A DNA stretch of 64,000 nucleotides from Gaiellasilicea sp963806955 (GCA_963806955.1 CAWDZG010000002.1:806001-870000), one strand, 5' to 3'. Counted from the first letter of the stretch, positions 31,628-44,117 are shown. The notes: generated by a model from the letters alone, not told the origin. Numbers and translations are program-made.

Positions 31628-34318
31628 ATGGACGATCTCGCCCGCGCAACCCCAGCCACCGAGCAACCCCGGATGACGCTCCTACCAGGCGCGCTCGCTC
31701 AGCCGACCGGCGAATCCTCGGTCGACTCCTACCGCCGCCTTGCAGACGTCTTCCACGACCTCCTCTCCGAGCAGAGCCTCGACTCGCTGCTCGTCAGGAT
31801 CGCCGACACCCTGCAGGAGATCGTCCCTTACGAGGCGCTGCACGTGTACGAGGCCGACGAGTCCAAGCAGGAGCTCGTGCCCGTGCTCGTGCGCAGCGAG
31901 TACGAGAGCGAGATCTTCAACGACGTCTTCCCCTTCGGCGTCGGCATCACCGGCTGGGCTGTCGAGCACCGTGAGCCGGTGCTCGCGAACCAGGCCCATC
32001 TCGACCCGCGGGTCGAGTTCGTGCCCGGCACGCCCGTCGACCCCGAGGCTCTGATCGTCGTGCCGCTGATCGCCCGCGGTGCGCTCAAGGGAACCCTCAA
32101 CGTCTATCGCATCGGCGAGCAGGCCCGCTTCAGCGCGGAGGAGTTCGCGCTCGCGAAGCGGCTCGGCGACGCGGCCGCGCTTGCGCTCGACAACGCGCAC
32201 ATCCGCGCCCGGCTCGAGCGCGAAGCGCAGACCGATTCACTCACGGGCCTCTACAACCACCGCTACTTCCACGAGCGGCTGCGCCGCGAGCTGACCCGTG
32301 CGTCGGCGGCACACGAGAGCGTCGCCGTCGTGATGATCGACATCGACGACTTCAAGAAGGTCAACGACGTGTTCGGGCATGCAGTCGGCGACGAGGTGCT
32401 CGCCGAGCTCGCCGACCAGCTGCGCGCGACGGTGCGCGCCACCGACGTCGTCTGCCGGATCGGCGGCGAGGAGTTCGCCGTGATCGTCCCGGCGAGCAAC
32501 GAGGCTCAGACGATGGCACTCGCGCAGCGGCTCTCGACCCGGCTGGAGGAGCTCGAGCTCGACCTCGCCGGCACGATCGCGCTCTCGATCGGCGTCGCTC
32601 ACGGGCCGGAGCACGCGGCCAACCCACGCGAGCTGGTCGCCTGCGCGGAGGCGGCGATGATGACCGCCAAGGCTCGCGGCAAGAACCGGGTCGTCCTCTT
32701 CGACGACACGGCGACCGAACGACCCGTGGCCCGCGGCGTTCGCAGCGAGGACATCCGCTCGATCGCCCATCTGAAGATGCTCCAGTCCCTCGCCGGCAAG
32801 CTGAACCGCTCGAACGACGTGCGCGAGATCGGGATGGCGGTCGCGAACGAGCTGCGCCAGCTGATCGATTACCACAACTGCCGCATCTTTCTCCGCGACG
32901 GCGAGGAGCTGGCACCGATCGCCTTCCAGGGCGATCTGACCGCGTCCGACCGCACTGCGGCCGAAGTCTTCCGCCAGAGCGTCGACGAGGGCTTCACCGG
33001 TCGCGTCGTCGAGACCGGCGAGCCGCTCCTCCTCGACGACGCGTCGACCTGTGAGTACGCGATCACGATCGAAGGCACCGAGCAGATCGAGGAGTCGATC
33101 ATCGCCGTGCCGCTCAACTACGGCACGCGCGTGACCGGCGCGATCGTCGTCTCGAAGCTCGGACTGAAGCAGTTCGACGGCGACGACCTACGCCTGCTCC
33201 AGGTGCTGGCGGGGCACGCAGCGGTGGCGCTCGAGAACGCTCGCCTCTACGAGGCCGAGCGCCGTGAGGCCGAGAGCGCGAAGGCACTGCTCGAGTTCGG
33301 CCGTGACCTCGCAGCCGCCGTCGGCCTCGAGCACGTGCTCGAGCGCGTCGTCGTCGGCGCCGCGCAGCTTCTGTCGGCGCCGCATGCATCGCTGTGGCTG
33401 CAGGACCAGGACACCGGCGAGCTGGTCGGACACGCTGCGTGCGGCTATGACCCCGTCGACGAGCTGGTCGGCCGGCGCTTCCCGGCGGAGCCCGTGGAGG
33501 CCTTCATGGAGCGCGCCGAGCCGTGCGTCGTCTCCGCAGCCGAGCTGGCCGCCTTCGCCGGGCCGATGCCGGGGCGAGCCACCGCCTACCTCGTCGCGCC
33601 GTTCACCGTCGAAGGGCGCTGGGGCGCGATCACCGTCGCGGTGCCGCCGGAGCGCGGTCACGGCGACCGCGAGCTCGAGCTGCTCGGCGGCCTGGCGCAG
33701 CAGGCCAAGCTCGCGATCGGCAACGCGTCGAGCTACGAGACGCTCGAGCGCACCTTCCTCTCGACCGTCGAGGCGCTCGCGAACGCGCTCGAGGCCAGGG
33801 ACGAGTACACGTCGTCGCACGCGCGCTGGATCACCGATACCGCGCTGCAGGTCGGACAGGAGCTCGGCCTCGACGGCGACGCGCTCAAGCGGCTGGAACT
33901 CGGCGCGCTCTTCCACGACATCGGCAAGATCGGGATCCCGAACTCGGTGCTGCTGAAGCCGGGGCCGCTGACCGAGGAGGAGCGGGCGCTGATCGAGACG
34001 CACCCGGAGCTCGGCGAGAAGATCATCGCCCCGATCGAGCAGCTGAGCGACGTCTGGGGGATCGTCCGCTCCTGCCACGAGCGCTGGGACGGGGACGGCT
34101 ACCCGGACGGGAAGGCCGGCGAGGAGATCCCGCTCGAGGCGCGGATCGTCTTCGCCTGCGACGCGTTCCACGCGATGACGACGGATCGTCCGTACCGGCG
34201 GGCATTGCCGACCGCCGAGGCGCTCCGCCGGCTCGAAGCCGCCTCAGGCACGCAGTTCGACCCGACGGTGGTCGAGGTGTGCCTGCGCGTCCTCGCCGAC
34301 GCCCCCGCGCCCGCCTGA
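31628..34318 (+). CDS. GAF-GGDEF-GAF-GAF-HD-GYP cyclic-di-GMP hybrid protein
   Basis: 896 residues, soluble. GAF 1 (about 30-190, with GVGITGWAVEHREPVLAN), GGDEF cyclase (about 200-350; active site RIGGEEF near 277, substrate block DIDDFKKVNDVFGHAVGDEVL), GAF 2 (about 380-540), GAF 3 (about 555-700), HD-GYP phosphodiesterase (about 705-890; LFHDIGKIGIPN near 761, CHERWDGDGYP near 820). Both catalytic cores look intact, except that the usual HHE before GYP is CHE. There is no EAL domain; both synthesis and hydrolysis are on one chain. Start ATG 31628; ATG 31673 is possible and neither has a good ribosome site. Confidence 0.88.
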   Translation: MDDLARATPATEQPRMTLLPGALAQPTGESSVDSYRRLADVFHDLLSEQSLDSLLVRIADTLQEIVPYEALHVYEADESKQELVPVLVRSEYESEIFNDVFPFGVGITGWAVEHREPVLANQAHLDPRVEFVPGTPVDPEALIVVPLIARGALKGTLNVYRIGEQARFSAEEFALAKRLGDAAALALDNAHIRARLEREAQTDSLTGLYNHRYFHERLRRELTRASAAHESVAVVMIDIDDFKKVNDVFGHAVGDEVLAELADQLRATVRATDVVCRIGGEEFAVIVPASNEAQTMALAQRLSTRLEELELDLAGTIALSIGVAHGPEHAANPRELVACAEAAMMTAKARGKNRVVLFDDTATERPVARGVRSEDIRSIAHLKMLQSLAGKLNRSNDVREIGMAVANELRQLIDYHNCRIFLRDGEELAPIAFQGDLTASDRTAAEVFRQSVDEGFTGRVVETGEPLLLDDASTCEYAITIEGTEQIEESIIAVPLNYGTRVTGAIVVSKLGLKQFDGDDLRLLQVLAGHAAVALENARLYEAERREAESAKALLEFGRDLAAAVGLEHVLERVVVGAAQLLSAPHASLWLQDQDTGELVGHAACGYDPVDELVGRRFPAEPVEAFMERAEPCVVSAAELAAFAGPMPGRATAYLVAPFTVEGRWGAITVAVPPERGHGDRELELLGGLAQQAKLAIGNASSYETLERTFLSTVEALANALEARDEYTSSHARWITDTALQVGQELGLDGDALKRLELGALFHDIGKIGIPNSVLLKPGPLTEEERALIETHPELGEKIIAPIEQLSDVWGIVRSCHERWDGDGYPDGKAGEEIPLEARIVFACDAFHAMTTDRPYRRALPTAEALRRLEAASGTQFDPTVVEVCLRVLADAPAPA

Positions 34319-34537
34319 CTAGCCGTCGGGCGTATGCCCGCTCGCGCAGGCGACTCGTAGACTCTTCTCCCACCTCAGATGTCTTTCGAACGGTGTTCGC
34401 GCTTTGCGCGAGAAGCGCGTCGTCGTATAGTCGGATGGCGCAGCGGGCAGGTTGCGGCTTCGGCTCTCCGTGTTACCGGTATCACGTTGTCGCAGCGCCC
34501 TCAGCAAGCGCATGCTGCAAGACATGCGGGAGGAACG

Positions 34538-35872
34538 GTGAGGAAACAGCGATCGTCAGCGATGCGGGCCGTAGGCGCTCTCGCCTTGGCGATCGCCGTG
34601 CTGCCGCTGACGTCAGAGACGCACGTGGCTGCCGCGGCGCCCGGTACGGGGACGGTTCAGCTCGCGGTTGACACGGCTCCGAACAGCACGATCGCAATCA
34701 CGCTCGGCGGGCCGCTCGGCGCGACCGTCCTCGACGGCTCGCCGGCCACCTCGCGCCCTGCGACGAAGACCGTAGCCGGAGTTCCCGCAGGTTCGTACAC
34801 GGTCGCCCAATCAGTGGTGGATGGCCTTGCGGTCGTGCGGATCTCGTGCACCGATCCGGACGGCGGCACGAAGGTCGACCTGGCTAGTCGCACGGCGACG
34901 ATCGACCTCGATGCCCGGGAAACGGTGGGCTGCGTCTTCACCTCGGTCTCCACGACAAGCGTGTCGACCGCAGCCGGCGGACTCAAGTCATTGGGCTTCA
35001 CCGCCACCGAGGCGACGACAACACTGCGCAGCCTTGGCTACTCGGCGCGCGCGGTGCTAGCCCAAGCGATCAACGTGTTCGGTCGCAACCCGGAGAACGC
35101 GGCGCGAGACCTGAAGACGGCGAAGTACACGACGCAGGAGATCGCCGATGCTCTGAAGGTCAGCGCGAACCTGAAACTCGCGCAGACCGCCGCGATCCTC
35201 AAGACGATCGGCGTCGCAGCGACGCTGGCCGCGACCGTGGTGCAGGCGGCCTTCTCCGCTTCGCCGGCGCTCGTCGTCTCCGCCCTCGCCGCTGCCGGGT
35301 ACTCCGCGGTCGCCGTCGCAACCGCGCTGCGGGTGGGCCTCGGGGTGGCCGCTGCTTCGGCTGCCGCGATCCTCGTTGTTGCCGGATACTCGATGGCGGT
35401 GGTCGCCGCCCTCCTCAAACACCCGTACAAGCAGAGCGCACCCGTGACGGCCGCGATCCTCATCGCTGTCGGAGCGACATCGGCCGCGGTGGCGCTGGCG
35501 CTGCGCGACGTCTTCGTTCTCTCGGCTGCGGCGGCGGCCGCGATCATGCTCACCGTCGACTACTCGGCGGTGACGGTGGCCAAGCGGCTCAAGGAGCAGT
35601 TCGGAAAGTCATCGGCAGCCACGGCGGTGATCCTCAAGAATGCCGGTGTCAGCGCGACGTCGATCGCCAAGGCGATGCGGGACGCGTACGGCAAAAGCGC
35701 CGCTCAGACGGCGGCGGTGCTACAGGACCTCGGCTACTCGCTCAATACCCTCGTCAAGATCCTCGACCAGGTCTACGGCAAGAGCGTGACCGCCATCCAG
35801 TCGATCCTGTCGCAGCGTGGCTATTCGGCCTCCGCGATCGCGGCCGCCATCGCCGCCATCCTCGGCGGCTGA
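34538..35872 (+). CDS. Secreted protein with ten 29-residue helical repeats (unknown function)
   Basis: 444 residues. Signal peptide SSAMRAVGALALAIAVLPLT, then a beta-type domain (about 30-150) with AGVPAGSYTVAQSV and two Cys, then residues 155-444 made entirely of ten tandem 29-residue units without insertion or deletion. Consensus resembles SAAxTAAILKxxGYSAxxVAxALRxxYGK, i.e. two short amphipathic helices with a Gly-Tyr-Ser turn. The GTG start at 34538 has GGGAGGA upstream. The fold should be an alpha solenoid; Ala/Val-rich units suggest self-association, surface or membrane contact. I do not recognise a family. Confidence 0.8.
   Translation: MRKQRSSAMRAVGALALAIAVLPLTSETHVAAAAPGTGTVQLAVDTAPNSTIAITLGGPLGATVLDGSPATSRPATKTVAGVPAGSYTVAQSVVDGLAVVRISCTDPDGGTKVDLASRTATIDLDARETVGCVFTSVSTTSVSTAAGGLKSLGFTATEATTTLRSLGYSARAVLAQAINVFGRNPENAARDLKTAKYTTQEIADALKVSANLKLAQTAAILKTIGVAATLAATVVQAAFSASPALVVSALAAAGYSAVAVATALRVGLGVAAASAAAILVVAGYSMAVVAALLKHPYKQSAPVTAAILIAVGATSAAVALALRDVFVLSAAAAAAIMLTVDYSAVTVAKRLKEQFGKSSAATAVILKNAGVSATSIAKAMRDAYGKSAAQTAAVLQDLGYSLNTLVKILDQVYGKSVTAIQSILSQRGYSASAIAAAIAAILGG
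35000..35869 (+). repeat. Ten tandem 87-bp coding repeats (29 codons each)
   Basis: Units start at codons 155, 184, 213, 242, 271, 300, 329, 358, 387 and 416 of the secreted protein. Examples: SSAATAVILKNAGVSATSIA and SAAQTAAVLQDLGYSLNTLV followed by DQVYGK-type ends. Protein spacing is exact while DNA has diverged, so unit length is under selection. Confidence 0.85.
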
Positions 35873-36037
35873 CGCGCCCGCTCGGGACTGCACAGCACGC
35901 CTTCGATACCGGTATGAGCCACCGCGGCGACGAAGCGGCCTCTGTATTCCGACTCGCAGCCAGGGCCTCCGCCTCAGGTGACATTCTCGACGAGCGCACG
36001 GTGCCGGCGGCCTGCGCCGCAAGGTGGCCGTTCCGGC

Positions 36038-37937
36038 CTAGCCGCGCTGGGCGAGGACGAGCGTCTCCGTCCGGAGGACGTCGCGCCACCCGCCCGGCGG
36101 AGCGCGGAAAGCCGAGAGGTCGCCGCGAACCGCAACGGCGACGAGCACCTCGCCGCCGCGGGTGAACGCAACGACGTCCCGGCCCGCCTCGACCGGGTCG
36201 TACGACCCCGCGAACGCGCCGATCCGCTGCGCCCGCAGCGCGAGCGTTCGCCTGATCAGGTCGAGCTTCGGCTGCGCCCCGACGGCAAGCAGCCGCCGCC
36301 GCTCGTCCCAGTCGACGGGCCGGCGGTTGTCGGGGTCGACGAGCGCGAGAAACGGGAGCTCGTCGCCCTGGTAGACGTCCGGCACGCCCGGTGATGTGAG
36401 CCTGAGCAGCGTCTGGCCGAGCACGGCGCGCTCGGCCGCCGCGGCGAGGCGCTCGGCGTAGGCGGCGACGTCGGCGTCCTCGAGCAACGAGACGAGCGAA
36501 GGCCTTCGCCCCCGCCTCCCAGTCGTGATCCTGGTCGAGCCAGTTCGTGTTGACCTTCGCCTCGCGCAGCGCCTTCTCGAGGTACTGCTCGAGCCGGTCG
36601 GGCGTCAGCGGCCACGCGCCGACGACGGTCTGGAGGATGAAGTACGCCTCGTTCGGGTCGCGCCAGCCCGCGATTCGCGGACGAACCAGCGCCTCCCACT
36701 CCTCGGGCGCCGCCGCGATGCATGCGAGCCGCGCCCGGACGTCGCCGCTCCGCTTCGTGTCGTGCGTCGTCGCTGCGAGCAGGCCGCCCGGCGGCCGCGC
36801 CGCGTTGGCGGCGTGGAACTCCTCGACCGAGAGCGAGAAGCGGGCCGGATCGCCACCGACCTCGTTCAGCGCGACGAAGCGATGCCAGCGGTAGAAGGCG
36901 GTGTCCTCGACGCCCTTGGCGTGCACGGGCGGCGTCGTCTGCTGGAAGCGGACGACGAACGCGTCGTTGCCCCGCTCCTCGAGCAGCAGGATCCGCGCCA
37001 GCTCGGCCGGCAGCCTGGCCGCCTCGATCGCGGCGCGGTCCTCCGGCGCGACGAGCCCCGCCTCGGGGTCGACGTACGTGCGGTAGACGTGCAGCGCCGC
37101 CAGCGCCGCCGCCAAGTCCACCTCGAACGGCAGCTTCGCCGCGAGCTGTTCCGCCTCGTCCGCGAACGTCGTCCGCGCCTGCTCGAGCTTCGCCTCGCCG
37201 GCGACCGCCTCGAACGGACGGTGCTCACCCGTCAGCTCCTCGTACAGCCGCGTCAACGGCTCCTCGCCCGCCGGGTCGACGAAGAGCGCCGTCACGTCGT
37301 TGAGGAACTCGTAGCCCGTCGTGCCCGCCACGGGCCAGTCGTCGCGCAGACGCTCTCCCGGCTCGAGGATCTTCTCGACCCAGACCCGCTCGATCCCGGC
37401 CTCGCGCAGGCGCTCGAGGTAGCGGCGCGGGTTCGCGAGCCCATCGGGATGATCGACGCGGACGCCGTCGACGAGCCCGTCACCGACCAGCTCGAGCAGC
37501 TTCGCGTGGCGCAGCTCCCACACCTCCGGGTCCTCCATGCGCACGCCGGCGAGCTCGCCCACGTCGAAGAAGCGGCGGTGCGCGCCGGTGCGCCAGTCGA
37601 GGTCGAAGAACTTCGCGCGCATGAGCGGGTCGCGCCAGAGCGGGTTCTCGTCCGTCGCCGCCATGTGGTTCGGGACGATGTCGAGCACGACGCCGAGGCC
37701 GTGCTCCCGGCAGGCCGCGCAGAGCTCGCGGAACGCGTCCTCGCCGCCAAGCGGCTCGGAGATGCGGGTCGGGTCGACGACGTCGTAGCCGTGCGTCGAG
37801 CCCGAGCGCGCCTGCATGATCGGCGAGAGGTAGAGGTGCGAGATGCCGAGGTCGCGCAGGTAGGGCAGGAGCTCCTGCGCTTTCGCGAACCCGAGCTCGG
37901 GCCCCAGCTGGAGCCGGTAGGTGGCGCGCAGCTCCAT
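36038..37937 (-). CDS. treY: Malto-oligosyltrehalose synthase, frameshifted near 36500
   Basis: GH13 enzyme that isomerises the reducing-end alpha-1,4 bond of maltodextrin to alpha-1,1. N-terminus MELRATYRLQLGPELGFAKA, LSPIMQARSGSTHGYDVVD, GVVLDIVPNHMA, nucleophile region DGVRVDHPDGLANP, acid VWVEKILEPGE, and LLAATTHDTKRSGDVRARL. The intact frame runs to AKAFA; coding then continues one base shifted as SLVSLLEDADVAAYAERLAA to GVPDVYQGDELPFLALVDPD and TAG at 36038. Dropping one base near 36500 (GAAGG) restores it. As sequenced the original frame would continue to 35754 with non-coding sequence. ATG 37937 directly follows the glgX stop. Confidence 0.85.
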
Positions 37938-40055
<2,118 letters not shown>

Positions 40056-41555
40056 GCGTCGAGCTCCGACCGTCTCGTGCGCGAAGTCGGCACGCAGGGT
40101 GGCGCGGCCGCGCCGCAGCGTCAGCACCCGCGCGTCCTCGTCGACCTCGACCTCGAGCTCGCGCGGCAGCTCGCGGCGGAGGCGCAGCAGCTCGCGGTAG
40201 AGCGGCTCGGGCTCGGCGGGGGTCAGCTTCGAGAGCTCGAAGCTCTCCGCATCCTGGGGATCCGGCACCTCGCCGGAGAAGCCCGCGAACCCGGCGAACT
40301 CGCGGCGGCGGCCGTCCCGGGTCGCGTCGGCGATGAACGGGTCGATGTGGTCGGTGAAGAAGCGGAACGGGGCCTGCTCCCCGTACTCCTCGCCCTGGAA
40401 GAGCAGCGGCGTGAAGGGGCTGAAGAGGGCGACGGCGCTCGCAAGCCGGCGCTTGGCGTCCGGGAGGCGGTCGCCGACGGCCCGGTTGCCGACCTGGTCG
40501 TGGTTCTGCGCCGCGACGACGAGCTGGGCCCCCTCCGGCCGGCGCAGCTCCGCGGCGATCGATGCCATGGAACCGTCGAACTCCGCGTAGTAGCCGTCCT
40601 GCTCGCCGGTCAGCGCGACATGGAGCGCGTGGTGGAGGTTGTCGAGCCACATCGCGTCGTGGCCCCAGTCGGCGAGCGGGCGGAAGTCGGGCGGGCCCAT
40701 CTCACTGATCACGAGCGCCTCCGGGTTGGCCGTGCGGACACGCTCGGCGAGCTCGGCGAGGACGTGCGTGGGAGAGTCGTCGTAGACCGAGTGCACGGCG
40801 TCGAGCCGGAGCCCGTCGATGCGGTAGTCGCGCACCCAGAGCTCGGCGTTCTGGAGCGCCCACTCGCGCACGCCCGCCTGCGCGTAGTCGATCGCGTCGC
40901 CCCAGGGGGTCTCGAAACGGTCGGTGAAGTAGGGGCCGAACGCCCGCAGCGCCTCGTTGCCCGGGCCGACGTGGTTGTAGACGACGTCGAGGACGACGCC
41001 GAGACCCTCGCGGTGCGCCGCGTCGACGAGCCGCGCCAGCCCCTCCGGCCCGCCGTAGGCCTCGTGCGGCGCGAAGGTGTAGAGGCCGTCGTAGCCCCAG
41101 CCGCGCTCGCCCGGGAACGTCGCGACCGGCATCAGCTCGACCGCGGTCACGCCGAGCTCGCGCAGCGCGGGGAGCCGAGGCACGACGCCGTCGAAGGTGC
41201 CCTCGCGCGAGAACGTGCCGACGTGGAGCTCGTAGAGGACGAGCTCGTCGAGCGCGAGGGCCGGGCCGGGCGCGATCTCGAACGCCTCGATGTCGACGAC
41301 GCGCGAGGGCCCGCGGACGCCCTCGGGCTGCCGGCGCGAGCACGGGTCGGGCCACGCGTCGCCGCCGTCGAGCGTGAAGCGGTAGTCGCCGCCAGGCCCC
41401 ACCGGGGCCTCGCCGGAGAAGAAGCCGTCCTCCTCGGGCGCGAGCTCCACGCCGGCGACCGCGACGGAGCGGGCGTTCGGCGCCCAGACTCGGAACTGGG
41501 AGGTCTCCTGTCCGAGTGGGACTGCGCCGAGCTGCGTGGAGGTCGCGAGGGCCAC
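40056..41555 (-). CDS. treZ: Malto-oligosyltrehalose trehalohydrolase (reads through into glgX)
   Basis: About 500 residues. CBM48-like start FRVWAPNARSVAVAG, then LVLYELHVGTFSREGTFDG, the TreZ hallmark GERGWGYDGLYTFAPHEAYG, GVVLDVVYNHVGPGNE, nucleophile in GLRLDAVHSVYDDS, acid in LVISEMGP, and VAAQNHDQVGNRA. Releases trehalose from the TreY product. It ends in ADFAHETVGA and runs without a stop into glgX. Removing one G of the GG at 40066-40067 gives HETVELDA and a TGA at 40052-40054 overlapping the glgX GTG. Either a true TreZ-GlgX fusion or a one-base error; I favour the error. Confidence 0.88.
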
Positions 41556-41584
41556 GGCGCGACGGTACCCGACTCCGGGCGAAA

Positions 41585-42352
41585 CTAGCCCGCGGCCTCG
41601 GCCTTGCGCAGGCCGCGCAGCGACCAGAGCGCGAACAGGCTCACCAGCCCGCCGGCGATCAAGAACGCCGAGGCGACGTGGATCTCCTCGCCCGCGAGCA
41701 TGCTCCGCGACGCCTCGAGCACATACGTGAACGGGTTCAGCGTCGCCACCGCCTCGATCCAGCCGGTCAGGAGCGGCAGCGGCACGTAGACCGGGGCAAA
41801 GAAGAGGATCAGGAAGACCGGCATCTGCATCACAGGCCCCGCCTGCATCGTCCGGAAGCGCATCGCGACGCCGGACGACCAGAGGATGCCGGCGACGTTG
41901 ATCAGCAGTGCGAGCGCATACATGCCGAAGACGTCGAGCGCGCCGCCGAAGACGTTCAACCCCACGAAGAGCGCGACGACGGTCAGCACGGTGGCGGTGA
42001 ACGCCCAGCGGACGGCCGCCGCGAGCGCGTAGCCGAGCAGGATCCCGGTCCGGTTCGGCGAGGCGAGCAGCAGCCGGCGCGCGAAGCCGCTCTCGAAGTC
42101 GCGGGCGATCCCGAAGCCGGTGAAGACGCCGCCGAACGCTGCCGACTGGATCAGCACGAAGCTGAACTGGAAGGTGGTGTAGCCAGGCTCGTAGTCGAAG
42201 CCGGGCACCTTCGCGACCTGCGAGAGGCCGCCCGCGAACGCGGTGAAGAAGAAGAGCGGGAAGAGGAGCGACGGGAGCAGGATCGCCGGCGTCGTGGCGA
42301 CGTTCTTGAGCGTGCGCCAGGCGACGCCGGAGGCGACGGGCCAGATCCTCAC
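41585..42352 (-). CDS. ABC-2 type transporter permease
   Basis: 255 residues with six hydrophobic helices, including ILLPSLLFPLFFFTAFAGGL, MYALALLINVAGILWSSGVA and MQMPVFLILFFAPVYVPLPL; the DrrB-like loop ARDFESGFARRLLLASPNRT is visible. The GTG start at 42352 overlaps the stop of the upstream permease (GTGA 42349-42352). Together with the other permease and the ATPase it forms a heterodimeric drug- or lipid-type exporter. Confidence 0.85.
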   Translation of the reverse strand: MRIWPVASGVAWRTLKNVATTPAILLPSLLFPLFFFTAFAGGLSQVAKVPGFDYEPGYTTFQFSFVLIQSAAFGGVFTGFGIARDFESGFARRLLLASPNRTGILLGYALAAAVRWAFTATVLTVVALFVGLNVFGGALDVFGMYALALLINVAGILWSSGVAMRFRTMQAGPVMQMPVFLILFFAPVYVPLPLLTGWIEAVATLNPFTYVLEASRSMLAGEEIHVASAFLIAGGLVSLFALWSLRGLRKAEAAG

Positions 42353-43125
42353 GTTCGCGCCAGCCTCTCCTTCAGGCTCAGGGCCGCCAGCGAGGTCGCG
42401 ACGATCGCGATCGCGAAGCCGAAGCCGAAGCCGAGGGCGAGCGCCTGCCCGTCCCAGCCGGTGATGATCAGGCTGCGCACGCACTCGATCAGGTAGCTGA
42501 CCGGGTTGATCGTGGCGACGAACTGGAACCAGTCGACGCCGATCAGGTTGCGCGGCGCGTTCATCGAGGAGAGGAAGAGGAAGACGAAGAGGAACGGGAA
42601 GAGCCCCTGGATCGCCTCGCCCGAGCCGGTGCGGAGCGCGAGGAAAGCGCCGAGAGCGCCGAAGCCCGCCGAGACGAGCGCCGCGAAGGCGAGCAGGACG
42701 AGGATCCCGAGCACTCCCGAGGCGAAGTCGACGCCGGCGGCGAGACCGACGGCGATGTAGACGAGCGCCTGCACGAGCCCGAGCACGACGATCCCCGCGA
42801 GCTGTCCGGCGAGCAGCGCCGAGCCGCGCATCGAGGTCAGCGAGAGGCGGTTGAGGAAGCCGTTCTGGATGTCGCGGGCCAGGTCGGTGCCGGCGTTCAT
42901 CGTCGAGAAGAGCGCGCCCTGGATGAACGGGACGGCGAGGGCGAAGGCGAGGAACGAGTCGGTCGGGAAGCCCGGCAGCCGGGTCGACGCGTCGAGCCCG
43001 GCCGCGTTGACGAGCATCAGGCTGACCGGGAAGAGGATCGGCGGGATCGCGCTCGCCGGCTGGCGGACGGTGCGCATGACCGAGCGGAGCGCGAGCGCGC
43101 CGATCTGGCTCGCGGCGGCGCTCAC
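42349..43125 (-). CDS. ABC-2 type transporter permease
   Basis: 258 residues, DrrB-like, six membrane segments. Contains GTDLARDIQNGFLNRLSLTS, the cytoplasmic loop equivalent to that of its partner, and the conserved end NPVSYLIECVRSLI. Shares about the same layout as the 41585-42352 permease, suggesting an ancient duplication. Overlaps the ATPase gene by 4 bp. Confidence 0.85.
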   Translation of the reverse strand: MSAAASQIGALALRSVMRTVRQPASAIPPILFPVSLMLVNAAGLDASTRLPGFPTDSFLAFALAVPFIQGALFSTMNAGTDLARDIQNGFLNRLSLTSMRGSALLAGQLAGIVVLGLVQALVYIAVGLAAGVDFASGVLGILVLLAFAALVSAGFGALGAFLALRTGSGEAIQGLFPFLFVFLFLSSMNAPRNLIGVDWFQFVATINPVSYLIECVRSLIITGWDGQALALGFGFGFAIAIVATSLAALSLKERLART

Positions 43126-44117
43126 TCCTGCGGCCCGGCGCCGTTCTCCGACTCGTCGCCTGCGCCCTCGAGCGAGCGTCCGGTCTTGGCGAGGAAGACG
43201 TCGTCGAGCGACGGCGCATGCAAGGTGAGGTTCTCGACCGCGAGGCCCTCCTGGTCGAGCGCGCGCACGACGTCGGCGAGGCCGGTGACGCCCTCGCGCA
43301 GGCGCACGGCGACCGTCCTGTCCCCGTGGCCGACGGGCTCGCCGAAACGGGCGAGCGCCGCTTCCACGCGGCCGCGGTCGACGCCCTCGGCCGGTTCGGC
43401 CTCGACGGTGGGGCGGCCGATCTGCGCCTTCAGCGCCTTGGGTGTGCCCTCGGCGACGATGTGCCCGTGGTCGATGATCCCGACCCGGTTCGCGAGCACG
43501 TCGGCCTCCTCGAGGTACTGCGTGGTCAGGAAGACGGTGACGCCGTCCTCGCGCGCGAGCCGGGCGACCTCGTCCCAGAGCGCGGTGCGGCTCTGCGGGT
43601 CGAGCCCGGTCGTCGGCTCGTCGAGGAAGAGCAGGCGCGGCCGGTGCACGAGCGCGAGCGCCAGGTCGAGGCGCCGCTTCATCCCGCCCGAGTAGCCGCC
43701 CACCTTGCGGTCGGCCGCCTCGGAGAGACCGACGCGCTCGAGCAGCTCGGCGGAGCGCGCCTTCCGCTCGGCGCGGGGGATGCCCTGCAGCGTCGACTGG
43801 AGCCGGAGGTGGTCGCGGCCGGTGAGCAGCGGGTCGAGCGCCGCCTCCTGCAGCGCCGCGCCGATCACCGAGCGCACCCTCGGCCCCTCGCGGACGACGT
43901 CGTAGCCGCCGACCCGCGCCGTGCCCGCGGTGGGCGGCAGCAGCGTCGTCAGCATCAGCACGGTCGTCGACTTGCCGGCCCCGTTCGGGCCGAGGAAGCC
44001 GTAGATCTCACCCGGCTCGACGCGGAGGTCGATCCCGTCGACCGCGCGCGGCCCCTTCTTGAACTCGCGGACGAGCCCCTCGACCTCGATCGAGTTCGAT
44101 CTGGGGGTAGCGGACAT
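43122..44117 (-). CDS. ABC exporter ATPase, DrrA-like
   Basis: 331 residues. Walker A GFLGPNGAGKSTTVLML, Q-loop ALQEAALDPLLTG, signature VGGYSGGMKRRLDLALAL, Walker B LLFLDEPTTGLDPQSR, switch region VFLTTQYLEEAD (Gln in place of His, normal for DrrA relatives), and the C-terminal DrrA-type domain ending LTLHAPSLDDVFLAKTGRSL. Probably exports a lipid or antibiotic-like compound. Transcribed with two permeases; its promoter region holds the 44185-44277 inverted repeats. Confidence 0.9.
   Translation of the reverse strand: MSATPRSNSIEVEGLVREFKKGPRAVDGIDLRVEPGEIYGFLGPNGAGKSTTVLMLTTLLPPTAGTARVGGYDVVREGPRVRSVIGAALQEAALDPLLTGRDHLRLQSTLQGIPRAERKARSAELLERVGLSEAADRKVGGYSGGMKRRLDLALALVHRPRLLFLDEPTTGLDPQSRTALWDEVARLAREDGVTVFLTTQYLEEADVLANRVGIIDHGHIVAEGTPKALKAQIGRPTVEAEPAEGVDRGRVEAALARFGEPVGHGDRTVAVRLREGVTGLADVVRALDQEGLAVENLTLHAPSLDDVFLAKTGRSLEGAGDESENGAGPQE

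Noticed and set aside
35754..36037. C-terminal extension of TreY to 35754
   Set aside because: The extension exists only in the frame after the break; the enzyme's conserved end is in the shifted frame stopping at 36038, and the extension overlaps the convergent repeat-protein gene.
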